From: Opitutus sp. ER46
Lineage (GTDB): Bacteria; Verrucomicrobiota; Verrucomicrobiia; Opitutales; Opitutaceae
DNA length: 64,000 bases
Assembly: GCF_003054705.1 (NCBI RefSeq)
Contig: NZ_QAYX01000017.1
Coordinates: 266,953 to 330,952 of the forward strand
Reading direction: 5' to 3'
Under the pieces are notes generated by a model that had not been told where the DNA came from, did no database searches, and saw only the letters and a program-made list of their open reading frames with translations. Shown in pieces: positions 54,417-62,685 of this stretch. A program made the translations under genes and the position numbers. Position 1 is the first letter of the stretch, and the number at the start of each line of letters is the position of its first letter.

Positions 54417-55667
54417 ATGAGTTCACCCTCGCTGCTTCGCGTTACCCTTGGTGCATTCACGCTGGCCGCCGCGGCGGCCCTGCGCGCGGCCACGCCGGCC
54501 GAATTGGGCTTCGATCCGGGCCGACTCCAGCGGCTGGACGCGGTGATCCAGGAAAACGTCGACCAGCAGAAACTCGCGGGCGGCGTGATGTACATCGCGC
54601 GGGACGGCCAAACCGTGGAGCTGAAGGCGTTCGGCATGCGCGACATCGAGGCGAAGCAGCCGATGACGACCGACACGATTTTCCGCATCGCGTCCATGAG
54701 CAAGGCGGTGACCTCGGTCGCGGTGATGATCCTCTACGAGGAGGGTAAATTCCTGCTGAGCGACCCGGTCTCGAAGTACCTGCCGGCGTTCAAGGAGTCC
54801 CGCGTGGCGGTGCCGGCGCCCGCGGGTTCGCCAGCGGGCACGAAGTACACGACCGTGCCGGCGAAGCGGCCGATCCAGATCCGCGACCTGCTGACGCACA
54901 CCGCCGGGCTGACCTACGGCGACGGGCTCGCGGTCGATGACTACAAGGCGGCGCGGTTGCACGGCTGGTACCTGATCGATCACGACGAGACGATTGGTGA
55001 GGCGGTCGACCGGCTGGCGACGCTGCCGTTGCACGCCCAACCCGGCGAGGCGTGGCAGTACGGGTATTCGACGGACGTCCTCGGCCGGCTGGTCGAGGTG
55101 GCGTCCGGCATGCCGCTGGACCGGTTTTTCGCGGAGCGCGTTTTCGCCCCGCTGAAGATGGTGGACACCTGTTTTTACCTGCCGGTGGAGAAGGAAAGCC
55201 GGCTGGCCAAGGTGTACGGCGTCGAGGACGGCAAGCTGGTGCTCACCGACGGGGGCCACTTCGTCCGTGGGCCGCGGAAGCTCTTTTCGGGTGGTGCGGG
55301 CCTGGTCTCGACGGCGACGGACTACGGCCGGCTGCTCCAGATGCTCCTCAACGGCGGCACCCTCGACGGCGTGCGTATCCTCAGTCCCAAGACGGTCGCG
55401 CTGATGTCCGAGAACCACACCGGCACGAAGTATCCCAACGACACCGGCGCCTTCGGACTCGGGTTCTGGGTGATGAAGGACGTCGGCTACTACGGCGAAG
55501 TCGGCACGGTCGGCTCGTACGGGTGGGGCAGCGCGTACTTTCCGCAGTACGTCGTCGACCCGAAGGAGCGGATGGTCGCGTTCATGATGACCCAGCTCCG
55601 TCCGACCGGTGGCTCGCGGCTGAACCAGCAGGTGAAGGCCCTGACCTACCAGGCACTGTTGAAATAG
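54417..55667 (+). CDS. serine beta-lactamase/esterase family protein, exported
   Basis: Class C beta-lactamase-fold hydrolase of 416 residues with a signal peptide (LGAFTLAAAAALRAATPA). S93-x-x-K96 (ASMSK) is the nucleophile motif and QYGYSTDVLGRL supplies the tyrosine motif; the third motif is not a clear KTG. Members include esterases, carboxypeptidase-like and D-aminopeptidase-like enzymes, so the substrate is uncertain. The ATG at 54417 is chosen at the signal peptide. It is 62 bp past the inverted repeat arm, and the operon does not obviously continue. Confidence 0.88.
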   Translation: MSSPSLLRVTLGAFTLAAAAALRAATPAELGFDPGRLQRLDAVIQENVDQQKLAGGVMYIARDGQTVELKAFGMRDIEAKQPMTTDTIFRIASMSKAVTSVAVMILYEEGKFLLSDPVSKYLPAFKESRVAVPAPAGSPAGTKYTTVPAKRPIQIRDLLTHTAGLTYGDGLAVDDYKAARLHGWYLIDHDETIGEAVDRLATLPLHAQPGEAWQYGYSTDVLGRLVEVASGMPLDRFFAERVFAPLKMVDTCFYLPVEKESRLAKVYGVEDGKLVLTDGGHFVRGPRKLFSGGAGLVSTATDYGRLLQMLLNGGTLDGVRILSPKTVALMSENHTGTKYPNDTGAFGLGFWVMKDVGYYGEVGTVGSYGWGSAYFPQYVVDPKERMVAFMMTQLRPTGGSRLNQQVKALTYQALLK

Positions 55668-55734
55668 CTCCCGGTCTCCCGGCAGCCGCGTTCGCGCCGT
55701 CCGTCACGGACGCAGCGCGGCTGTTACGCTGTTA

Positions 55735-55769
55735 CACGCGCCGGCCGGAACAGGACTTGCCGGCGCGTG
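55735..55769. promoter_or_regulatory. hairpin/palindrome before the ROK kinase gene
   Basis: Perfect 11-bp arms CACGCGCCGGC (55735-55745) and GCCGGCGCGTG (55759-55769) with a 13-nt loop, ending 27 bp before the ATG at 55797. A weak T-run (ATTTT) follows. It may terminate the upstream transcript or serve as an operator. Confidence 0.4.
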
Positions 55770-55796
55770 GATTTTCGCCCCGACTGAACCACCCAA

Positions 55797-56843
55797 ATGA
55801 GCACGACGCCCCCCAACGTTTACATCGGTACTGACTCCGGCGCTACGACCTCGAAGACCGGCGGTGTCTGGTCCGATGGCACCCCGATCTCGCTGCAGCT
55901 GCGCCAGAGTTCCACCAACTCGCAGCTCGGCACGACGGCCGTCGTGGCCGGCTGGGTGGAGGGCGTGGAAGGATTCCTGTCCGACAATAAACTGACCTGG
56001 GCGCAGGTGCAGGGCGTGGGCCTCGCGATTCCCGGGCCGTACCTGCGTTATGGCGTGCTCGATCGCACGGCGAACCTGCCGGCGTCGTTCGCCGGTTGGG
56101 ACTTCGCCGCCGACTATGGCGCGGCGCTCTCGGCCAAGGCGGGGCGTCCGATCCCGCTCGTGGTGGGCAACGACGGCAACTACGGCGGCGTGGGCGAGGC
56201 GGCACGCGTGCGCGGCAATCGCAAGGCGACCGTGCTGATGCTGGCGCCGGGCTCGGGCCTGGGCGCGGCGTACATCGGGCCGGATGGCCTGCCGCTTGAA
56301 GGCGACACACTGGCGGGCATGGAGGCGGGGCACATGCCGGCGCCGTTGCACCTGCTCGGCGGGATTCGTCCGTTCTCGTGCGGCTGCGGCCGCGACTGGG
56401 GCTGCGTCGAGGCGTACACCACGATCTCGGGCTTGCCGCAGTTGCTCGCGGAGTTCCTGCCGAAGTATCCCGGCCACGAGGTCGCGACCTCGAAAGCGCC
56501 GATCAAGGAGAAGGTGTTGTCGTTGCGCACGCGGGCGCAGAAAGGTGATCCGCTGGCGGTCGACATCTTCAATTTCCAGGCGCGGGCCCTCGGCCTGCAC
56601 ATCGCCAACCTTACGATCGCGCTCGACGCGGAGATCGTGGTGATCGGCGGCGGGTTGATGGATCCGGGCGCGACGACGGAAGAGTTCCGCACGCGTTTCC
56701 TTGCGGCGGTGCGCGCGGCGGCCGAGCCGTATCTCTTCAAGGTGCAGCGCGAACGCCTGCAGATTGTGCCCGCGACGTTGGGCGATCTTTCCCAGGCGAT
56801 CGGGGCCGCGCTTGTGGCGCTTTATTCGGCGCAGAATCGCTGA
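55797..56843 (+). CDS. ROK-family sugar kinase (glucokinase-like)
   Basis: Cytosolic ATP-dependent hexokinase-type protein of 348 residues without a helix-turn-helix. The N-terminal phosphate loop is YIGTDSGATTSKTG; GLAIPGPYLRYG and VGNDGNYGGVGEA hold the catalytic aspartate; LAPGSGLGAAYIG is the sugar-binding loop. The ROK zinc motif is present as SCGCGRDWGCVEAY. These enzymes phosphorylate glucose or related sugars; specificity cannot be read. It begins 130 bp after the beta-lactamase-family gene. Confidence 0.92.
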   Translation: MSTTPPNVYIGTDSGATTSKTGGVWSDGTPISLQLRQSSTNSQLGTTAVVAGWVEGVEGFLSDNKLTWAQVQGVGLAIPGPYLRYGVLDRTANLPASFAGWDFAADYGAALSAKAGRPIPLVVGNDGNYGGVGEAARVRGNRKATVLMLAPGSGLGAAYIGPDGLPLEGDTLAGMEAGHMPAPLHLLGGIRPFSCGCGRDWGCVEAYTTISGLPQLLAEFLPKYPGHEVATSKAPIKEKVLSLRTRAQKGDPLAVDIFNFQARALGLHIANLTIALDAEIVVIGGGLMDPGATTEEFRTRFLAAVRAAAEPYLFKVQRERLQIVPATLGDLSQAIGAALVALYSAQNR

Positions 56844-57414
56844 GCGATTCCGCGAAGGCGGCGCGGAGAAACGCGCCGCCTAACGGAGGTGGAGGTTGGG
56901 ACTTGGGCCGCAAACGGCGCAAGAGGCGCAAAAGGAGCCGCGGATTTTGAGGCCGGCCGCATGGGAGACGGAGGTTTTTGGACTCAGATAACTCGGATGG
57001 AGACAGGATAGGACAGAGTTCGAACAAGCCAGGGTTGGCCACGAGGAGGCGCGAAGAGGCACCAAAACAAGGCAGCGGTGAACAGGAGGGCGCGGAGGGC
57101 GCAGAGGATTCGATCAGGAGTTTGACCCTCCGGATCTTTGTAATACCCCGCATTGATCCGAGTCATCTGAGGTCAAACAACAGACTGTGCAGGTGACAGA
57201 GACGGATTTGGTTTGGGCCGCAAATATGCGCAAAAGGCGCAAAAGAATCCGATGCGGATTTACGCCCGATCTTTGGCCTTCCCTTGCGCGGGTGGGCACG
57301 TGGCGCCCTGATTCGCGCCCCGAATCCGCCCCGATTGCGCCCTCGTTGTGCCCCGACCGTGCCGCGAACTCGCGCACTTCGCGCCCCCTTTCTTGTTCAG
57401 TGGTCCGATGCTTT
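56844..57414. other. 779-bp gene-free region, first part: repeat relics
   Basis: There is no convincing gene. It holds a direct repeat of a GGCCGCAAA...GGCGCAAAAG segment (56906-56938 and 57213-57247) and a near-perfect 17-bp inverted pair ACTCAGATAACTCGGAT (56981-56997) / ATCCGAGTCATCTGAGG (57154-57170). Composition is mixed and less GC-rich than coding DNA, consistent with decayed repeat or mobile DNA. Confidence 0.5.
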
Positions 57415-57438
57415 CGGTTTTCGTGACCACGAAAACCG
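57415..57438. promoter_or_regulatory. 24-bp perfect palindrome
   Basis: Arms CGGTTTTCGTG (57415-57425) and CACGAAAACCG (57428-57438) with a 2-bp centre. It lies 18 bp before the shared GGCTGCAATTAT block. A site for a dimeric regulator or recombinase is possible; it lacks a T tract for termination. Confidence 0.45.
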
Positions 57439-57444
57439 GCGATA

Positions 57445-57560
57445 CGAGGGGACGATGGCTGCAATTATTATTCGTTAATTGGCAAGCGCTTAGCGAATAA
57501 TGTCCAGATACTCCGGAATAATGTCCGGATACTCGCGCATAATGTCCGGATACTTCTGAC
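57445..57560. repeat. TGTCC(A/G)GATACT repeats at 21-bp spacing, locus 2
   Basis: GGCTGCAATTAT at 57457, then TGTCCAGATACT at 57501, TGTCCGGATACT at 57522 and TGTCCGGATACT at 57543. The spacing is exactly 21 bp, two helical turns. The first two blocks repeat the layout of 34312/34356 (44 bp apart). It is non-coding and lies about 70 bp before the end of leuB. Confidence 0.7.
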
Positions 57561-57622
57561 GGAATTTTGCGCGGCCGCTGATTGAGATTCAGAAAGAAAT
57601 CGCGGCCGAGCGTGAAGGGATC

Positions 57623-58723
57623 TTACAGCCGCGCGATGATGGCGTCCGTCATTTCGCGTGTGGAGACCGACGGCTTTCCGAACGCGATGTCACCGGTCCG
57701 CGTGCCGGAGGTGACAGCGGATTTGACGGCGGTCTCGATGCGCGTCGCGACCTTTTCAAGGCCGAAACTGAAGCGCAGCATCAACGCGACCGACAGAATC
57801 TGCGCGCACGGATTTGCGATGCCCTTGCCCGCAATATCAGGAGCAGTGCCGCCCGCGGGTTCGTAGAGCCCGAACGGCAGACCGAGGGAATTGCGGCCGG
57901 CGCCGAGCGACGCGGAAGAAAGCATGCCGAGCGAACCGCAGATCACGGCCATTTCGTCGGAGAGAATGTCGCCGAACATGTTTTCGGTGACGAACACGTC
58001 GAATTGGTTCGGGTTGCGCGCGAGCTGCATGGCCGCGTTGTCCACGTACATGTGGCTGAGTTCGAGATCGGGCGCGTGTTTCGCGACGTACTCGGTCACG
58101 GTTTTGCGCCAGAGCACGGAGGTTTCGAGCACGTTGGCCTTGTCGATCGAGCAGAGCTTCCGCTTGCGCGAACGCGCGGTGGTGATGGCGGTGGCGACGA
58201 TGCGTTCGATCTCGCTCTTGCGATAGATCATCGTGTCGACCGCCTGCACGTCACCGTCGGGCAGCGTCGTGGTCTGCTTCGGCTGGCCGAAGTAGAGGCC
58301 GCCGGTGAGCTCGCGGATGCAGACGATGTCGATGCCGTCGGGAATGCGCTCGGTCTTGAGCGGCGAGGCGTCGGTGAGTTCGCGGTACAACAGGCCCGGG
58401 CGGATGTTGGCGAAAAGCGTGAAGTGCTTGCGCAGCGGCAGGAGCGCGGCGCGCTCGGGCTGCTCCTTGGGCGGGAGCTTCTCCCACTTGGGACCGCCGA
58501 CGGAGCCGAAGAGGATGGCGTCGGACTCGCTGCAGACCTTGAGCGTGGAGTCCGGCAGCGCCTTGCCGTGGTTGTCGATGCCGGCGCCGCCCACATCGGC
58601 CTTGGTGTAGGCGAGGGTGAGGTTCTCCTGGCGGGCAACGTGTTCGAGGACGCGCAGCGCCTCGTTCATGACTTCCGGCCCGATGTAATCTCCCGCAAGG
58701 ACGGCGAACTTGAGTGTCGGCAT
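57623..58723 (-). CDS. leuB: 3-isopropylmalate dehydrogenase LeuB
   Basis: NAD-dependent decarboxylating dehydrogenase of leucine biosynthesis, 366 residues, normal length. It starts KFAVLAGDYIGPEVM (Tyr where most LeuB have Gly), then ILFGSVGGPKWEKLPP, the substrate-binding IRELTGGLYFG, VDNAAMQLARNPNQFDVFVTENMFGDILSDE and the NAD loop EPAGGTAPDIAGKGIANP. The ATG at 58723 agrees with the family start. No other leu gene is adjacent. Confidence 0.97.
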   Translation of the reverse strand: MPTLKFAVLAGDYIGPEVMNEALRVLEHVARQENLTLAYTKADVGGAGIDNHGKALPDSTLKVCSESDAILFGSVGGPKWEKLPPKEQPERAALLPLRKHFTLFANIRPGLLYRELTDASPLKTERIPDGIDIVCIRELTGGLYFGQPKQTTTLPDGDVQAVDTMIYRKSEIERIVATAITTARSRKRKLCSIDKANVLETSVLWRKTVTEYVAKHAPDLELSHMYVDNAAMQLARNPNQFDVFVTENMFGDILSDEMAVICGSLGMLSSASLGAGRNSLGLPFGLYEPAGGTAPDIAGKGIANPCAQILSVALMLRFSFGLEKVATRIETAVKSAVTSGTRTGDIAFGKPSVSTREMTDAIIARL

Positions 58724-58825
58724 AGAGGGAAAGAGGAGGTAGCGGCCGTCCGCGCCGAGGGAAAGCGCGAAGTGGGGGGCATGACAGAGGTTCTCCGGCC
58801 GCCTCCTCGCGGGGCGGCCACCAAA

Positions 58826-58984
58826 TCTTTCTCTTCCTCTTACTCTTCCTCTTTCTCTCAGAGTCGGCTGCCCGGCCGCGCCGACCGGGCGAGAGGAAGA
58901 GAAAGAGAAAGAGGAAGAGTAAGAGAAAGACCGGGGCAGCGGCCTGCCCCCTCACACCCTCACTTTCGCTCTCACTTTCACTCC
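58826..58984. repeat. purine/pyrimidine inverted arms, second copy
   Basis: In the 311-bp gap between leuB and the hydrolase gene, a pyrimidine arm (58826-58860) and a purine arm (58890-58931) are near-inverted copies around a GC-rich core, using the TCTTTCTCTTCC / GAGGAAGAGTAAGAG hexamer alphabet. A further pyrimidine tract of the CTCACTTTC type follows (58951-58984). The two genes are divergent here, so the arms lie in the shared promoter region. Confidence 0.8.
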
Positions 58985-59034
58985 GTCCCATTTCCCGAGT
59001 TGCGCGAGGCCGCAAAAGCGGTGGATTGGGCGGC

Positions 59035-59670
59035 GTGAATCTTCACGTCCTGCCCGCGGGGCCCATTCAAACCAATGCCTACCTTCTCATGGCGCCGGAG
59101 CGCGGTGAGGCGGTTCTCGTCGACGCGCCGGGAGACATTTGGGCCGAGATCGAGCCCTTGCTGCAGGAGAAAAAGTGCCGGCTGGTCGAGCTCTGGCTCA
59201 CGCATGGACATTGGGATCACACGCAGGGCGGCGCCGAGGTGGTGCGGCAGACGGGCGCGAAGGTCCGCGCGCACCGCGATGATCAGATCATGATCGAGGA
59301 TCCTTCGGTCATGGAACGGTTCATGGGCGAGACGCTGAATCTGGAGCCCATGCACGTCGACCTGTGGGTGAAGCAGGGCGATCGCTTCGATGCCCTCGGC
59401 CACCAGGTCGAGGTCCGCCACGTGCCCGGTCATTGTCCCGGCAACGTGCTTTTCCATTTCCCCGCGCTCGGCTGCGCGATCGTCGGCGATGCGCTCTTCA
59501 ACGGCAGCGTCGGCCGTAGCGACCTGCCGGGCGGGAGTTTCGAGCAGCTCGAGAAATCGATCCGCGAGCAGATCTACACGCTGCCCGACAACACCGTCGT
59601 CTTCCCCGGCCACGGGCCGAAGACGACGGTCGGCGACGAGAAGCAGCACAACCCTTACGTGCGCGGCTGA
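59035..59670 (+). CDS. metallo-beta-lactamase-fold hydrolase (glyoxalase II-like)
   Basis: Cytosolic zinc hydrolase of 211 residues. The HxHxDH motif is THGHWDHTQGG; further metal ligands are in VPGHCPGNVLF (His), IVGDALFNGSVGRSDL (Asp) and FPGHGPKTTVG (His). The short form without the glyoxalase II C-terminal domain fits the hydroxyacylglutathione-hydrolase-like or persulfide-dioxygenase-like family; the substrate is unknown. The start is the GTG at 59035 (MNLHVLPAGPIQTNAY) in preference to the TTG at 59026. Confidence 0.9.
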   Translation: MNLHVLPAGPIQTNAYLLMAPERGEAVLVDAPGDIWAEIEPLLQEKKCRLVELWLTHGHWDHTQGGAEVVRQTGAKVRAHRDDQIMIEDPSVMERFMGETLNLEPMHVDLWVKQGDRFDALGHQVEVRHVPGHCPGNVLFHFPALGCAIVGDALFNGSVGRSDLPGGSFEQLEKSIREQIYTLPDNTVVFPGHGPKTTVGDEKQHNPYVRG

Positions 59671-59779
59671 GCGCGCGGTGCGTTCGCCGTCGCGCTCGAG
59701 GCGGCGGCGCCGCCCACCACTTTCGTTTCGCCCTCGCGGGCGTTCACTGTTTCAAGAAGAGCCGTCTCCAACGTTTGGC

Positions 59780-60943
59780 ATGACCACACCTGAACAACAC
59801 GAGGGATTCATGCGCCGGGCCCTGGCGATGGCGCGCAGTGTCTGGGGCAACACGCATCCCAACCCGATGGTGGGCGCCGTGATCGTCGAGGACGGTCAGG
59901 TCGTCGCCGAAGGCGCCACCGCCCCCGACGGCGGGCCGCATGCCGAGCGCCTCGCGTTGCTCGCCCGCGGCAAGCAGCCGCGGCCCGGGGCCACGATGTA
60001 CGTGACGCTCGAGCCGTGCAGCACGCACGGCCGGACCGGCGCCTGCACCGATGCGATCATCGCCTCGGGCATCAAGCAGGTGGTGGTCGGCGCCAAGGAT
60101 CCCAATCCGGCGCACGCCGGCCGCGGGTTCGACGTGCTGCGCGCGGCGGGCATTGAGGTCATCACGGGCGTGCTCGAGCGCGAGTGCACCGACCTCAACC
60201 TGATCTTCAACCACTGGATCACCCAGGACGGGCCGCTTCTCGCCGCCAAGGCCGGGACCACGCTCGACGGCAAGATTGCCTGCCGCACCGGCGAATCAAA
60301 GTGGATCACCAACGAGGCTTCGCGCGCCGACGTCCACCGCTGGCGCCGGTTGTTCCCAGGCATCGCCGTCGGCGCCATGACGCTCCTCAAGGATGATCCG
60401 CGGCTGACCGCCCGGCGGCCCGGTGAGCCAGAGTGGTGTCCGAAGCGCTTCGTGTTCGACGGGCTGCTGCGCACGGTCCTCGACAAGAACCTGCCGACCG
60501 CCTTCACCGACGAGTTCCACGCCAACACGATCGTCGTCACGACACCGCACGGCGGCCTCGGCTACGTGCGCAAGCTGCGCGACATGGGGATCACGGTGTG
60601 GACGTTTGATTCGCCGACGCAGCGCGTGCCGTTCGCCGACTTCCGGAAGAAGTGTGCCGAGGAGCGCATCCCCGGCGTGCTCTTCGAAGGTGGCGGGCAG
60701 CTGATCAGCGAACTCGTGCGCGCCCGGCAGCTCGACTACCTGTTCGTGTATCACGCGCCGATGCTGTTCGCGGACGACAAGGCGAAGAGCATCTTCAGCG
60801 GCCTGCGGCCCGAGAAGCCCGAGCACGCGGTGCGGATGGTCGACGTGCAGCACGAACACTTCGACGGCGACCTGCTGATGCGCGGGCGAGTGCAGTACCC
60901 CGAGAAGCTCATCATCGACGAGACAGTCTTTAGCATCCGCTAA
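59780..60943 (+). CDS. ribD: riboflavin biosynthesis protein RibD
   Basis: Bifunctional diaminohydroxyphosphoribosylaminopyrimidine deaminase/reductase of 387 residues. The N-terminal deaminase domain (~1-145) has NTHPNPMVGAVIV, the zinc site HAERLAL and TLEPCSTHGRTGACTDAI. The reductase domain (~148-385) has AKAGTTLDGKIA, SKWITNEASRADVH, VGAMTLLKDDPRLTAR and LFEGGGQLISELVRA. The ATG at 59780 fits the family start. No FMN riboswitch or other rib gene is nearby. A repeat tract begins right after its stop. Confidence 0.96.
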   Translation: MTTPEQHEGFMRRALAMARSVWGNTHPNPMVGAVIVEDGQVVAEGATAPDGGPHAERLALLARGKQPRPGATMYVTLEPCSTHGRTGACTDAIIASGIKQVVVGAKDPNPAHAGRGFDVLRAAGIEVITGVLERECTDLNLIFNHWITQDGPLLAAKAGTTLDGKIACRTGESKWITNEASRADVHRWRRLFPGIAVGAMTLLKDDPRLTARRPGEPEWCPKRFVFDGLLRTVLDKNLPTAFTDEFHANTIVVTTPHGGLGYVRKLRDMGITVWTFDSPTQRVPFADFRKKCAEERIPGVLFEGGGQLISELVRARQLDYLFVYHAPMLFADDKAKSIFSGLRPEKPEHAVRMVDVQHEHFDGDLLMRGRVQYPEKLIIDETVFSIR

Positions 60944-61140
60944 GTGAGGGTGAGAGTGGGGGCCGGTTTGGATCTTTCTCTTACTCGTACTCTTCCTCTT
61001 TCTCTCGAAAGCGCCGCCGGCGCGCGGCGCGAGAACGGGAACAAGCGACGAGAACGAGAACGAGCGACGGGGCGGCTACGAAAACCGGAGACCGCCCTCA
61101 ACCCCTTACTCCCTTACTCCCTCAATCCCTCATTCCCTCC
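60943..61140. repeat. hexamer and octamer repeat block, third copy
   Basis: Directly after the ribD stop, a short GTGAGG/GTGAGA tract (60943-60960) leads to a pyrimidine arm (60972-61007), a GC-rich core with GAGAACG repeats (61030-61072) and a degenerate CCCTYAMT array (61096-61140) that ends 3 bp before the rdgB ATG. The same modules appear in the same kind of order as at 54098-54354. Confidence 0.8.
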
Positions 61141-61143
61141 ATC

Positions 61144-61746
61144 ATGCTGATCCACTTCGCCTCCGGTAACGCCCACAAGGTTGCGGAGCTGCAATTGCTC
61201 GCGGACGCGGCGCACGCGCCGGTGCGGATCGTGTCGGCGCGGGACGTCGGCGGCATGCCGCCCGTGGTGGAGGATGCCGGGACGTTTGTCGGCAACGCGC
61301 GCAAGAAGGCGCTGGCGCTGCGGGCCAAGCTGCCGGCGGACGCGTGGACGCTTGCGGACGACAGCGGGCTGTGCGTCGATGCGCTCGACGGCGGGCCGGG
61401 CGTGGAGTCGGCGTATTACGCGGGGCCACAGGGCGACAGCGCGGCGAATCTGGCGAAGCTGGTGACGGTGATGCGCGACGTGCCGCCCGAGCGGCGCCGG
61501 GCGCATTTCACGTGCGTGCTCCTGCTCGCCGGGCCGGACGGTCGCGAGTTGATGTGCGAAGGCCGCTGCGAAGGTCGGCTGCTGGTCGCGCCGCGCGGAG
61601 GGCAGGGGTTTGGCTATGACCCGCTTTTCGTCCCCGACGGCCACGAGCAGAGCTTCGCAGAGCTCGGCGAAACCGTGAAGAACGTGATCAGCCATCGCGC
61701 CCGCGCCTGGGCGAAGTTTGTGGCCGCCCGCCCCTGGGCGACGTGA
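61144..61746 (+). CDS. rdgB: non-canonical purine NTP pyrophosphatase RdgB
   Basis: House-cleaning nucleotidase of 200 residues (RdgB/HAM1) that hydrolyses (d)ITP and XTP. The N-terminal ASGNAHKVAEL, DDSGLCVDALDG, the YYAGPQGD loop and GQGFGYDPLFVPDG with SHRARA at the C-terminus are canonical. The ATG at 61144 follows immediately on the CCCTYAMT repeat array, leaving no ordinary Shine-Dalgarno site. Confidence 0.96.
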   Translation: MLIHFASGNAHKVAELQLLADAAHAPVRIVSARDVGGMPPVVEDAGTFVGNARKKALALRAKLPADAWTLADDSGLCVDALDGGPGVESAYYAGPQGDSAANLAKLVTVMRDVPPERRRAHFTCVLLLAGPDGRELMCEGRCEGRLLVAPRGGQGFGYDPLFVPDGHEQSFAELGETVKNVISHRARAWAKFVAARPWAT

Positions 61747-61843
61747 ACGATCGGGGCGATCGGGCACATCGGGGAGGTCCGACTGATCAGTCTGATCCGA
61801 CCGATCGATCGGATCTTCTGCCAGCGGCTCGCCGCGGCACCGC

Positions 61844-62050
61844 CCTCCGGCTTCCGACTTCAGGCCTCAGGCATCCATTCCGGCCTCTGACATCTGATGT
61901 CTGACCTCTGATTTCCGGCCTCCGGCTTCTGGCCTCCGTTTGTCGACACTGACCTCTGACATCCGACTTCTGACGTCTGATTTCCGCCCTCCGGCCTCCG
62001 GCTTCTGGCTTCCGGCTTCCGACCTCCGGCCTCAGGCCTCTGGCTTCTGG
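61844..62050. repeat. 7-bp repeat array (YTCYGRC)n
   Basis: About 29 near-tandem heptamers of consensus YTCYGGC/YTCTGAC fill the gap after rdgB and run into the 3' end of the response regulator gene. Just before it (61750-61815) lie further short CGATCGG/GATCCGA repeats with a GATCCGA/TCGGATC palindrome. No gene is present between 61747 and 62031. Confidence 0.8.
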
Positions 62051-62685
62051 CCCGCATACAGCGCGGCGGCTTCGGCGCGGCGGGAAACCTGCAGTTTTTC
62101 GAACACGGTGCTCAGGTAGTTCTTCACCGTCTTGTCACTGAGCCCGAGCTTCACGCCGATCTCCTTGTTGGTGTTGCCTTCGGCGAGGAGCGCGAGGACC
62201 CGCTTCTCCTGGGGCGATAAATCGGCGAGCCGCTCGCGCGGGCTGGCGCCGCCGGTGCGGGCGAGTTCCATGACACGCGCGGTGACGGCGGGGTCGAGGA
62301 TGGACTTGCCGAGCGCGACATCACGGATCGCGAGAACCAGGCGGCGGGCGTCGATTTCCTTGAGCAGGTAACCGTGCGCGCCGGCGCGAATCGCGTCCTC
62401 CACGAGCCGGTCGTCGATCACGGACGTAAGAATCAGCACGCGGGTGTCGGGCGCCCGCCGGAGGATCTGCCGGCAGGCATCGAGCCCGGAGCCGTCGGGC
62501 AGGCGGATGTCGAGCAGCACGACCTGGGGCAGGAGCTGGACGCAGGCGGTGACGGCCGCGCCCACCGTGGCGGCCTCGCCGACGATCTGGAGGTCGGCTT
62601 CCGTGGCGAGGAGCGCGCGCAGGCCGACGCGGACCACTTCGCTGTCGTCGACGATGAGAACGCGGATCGGGGCGGGAGAGCTCAT
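62032..62685 (-). CDS. NarL/FixJ-family response regulator
   Basis: DNA-binding regulator of 217 residues. The receiver (~7-122) has D13/D14, phospho-acceptor D59 (VLLDIRLPDG) and the LTS switch with YLLKE. The LuxR-type HTH (~148-208) has LSPQEKRVLALLAEGNTNKEIGVKLGLSDKTVKNYL. The last residues, GQKPEA, and the stop are encoded by units of the heptamer array; relatives usually end near the helix before this. The start ATG overlaps the sensor kinase stop by 4 bp, making a coupled pair. Confidence 0.95.
   Translation of the reverse strand: MSSPAPIRVLIVDDSEVVRVGLRALLATEADLQIVGEAATVGAAVTACVQLLPQVVLLDIRLPDGSGLDACRQILRRAPDTRVLILTSVIDDRLVEDAIRAGAHGYLLKEIDARRLVLAIRDVALGKSILDPAVTARVMELARTGGASPRERLADLSPQEKRVLALLAEGNTNKEIGVKLGLSDKTVKNYLSTVFEKLQVSRRAEAAALYAGQKPEA

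Noticed and set aside
59671..59779. FMN riboswitch before ribD
   Set aside because: The gap is short and lacks the AGGGGCGGGGYGAAA-type core.
61844..62050. CRISPR array or coding sequence of a repeat protein
   Set aside because: 7-bp units without spacers; a possible minus-strand frame (QKPEAG-like residues) has no independent support.
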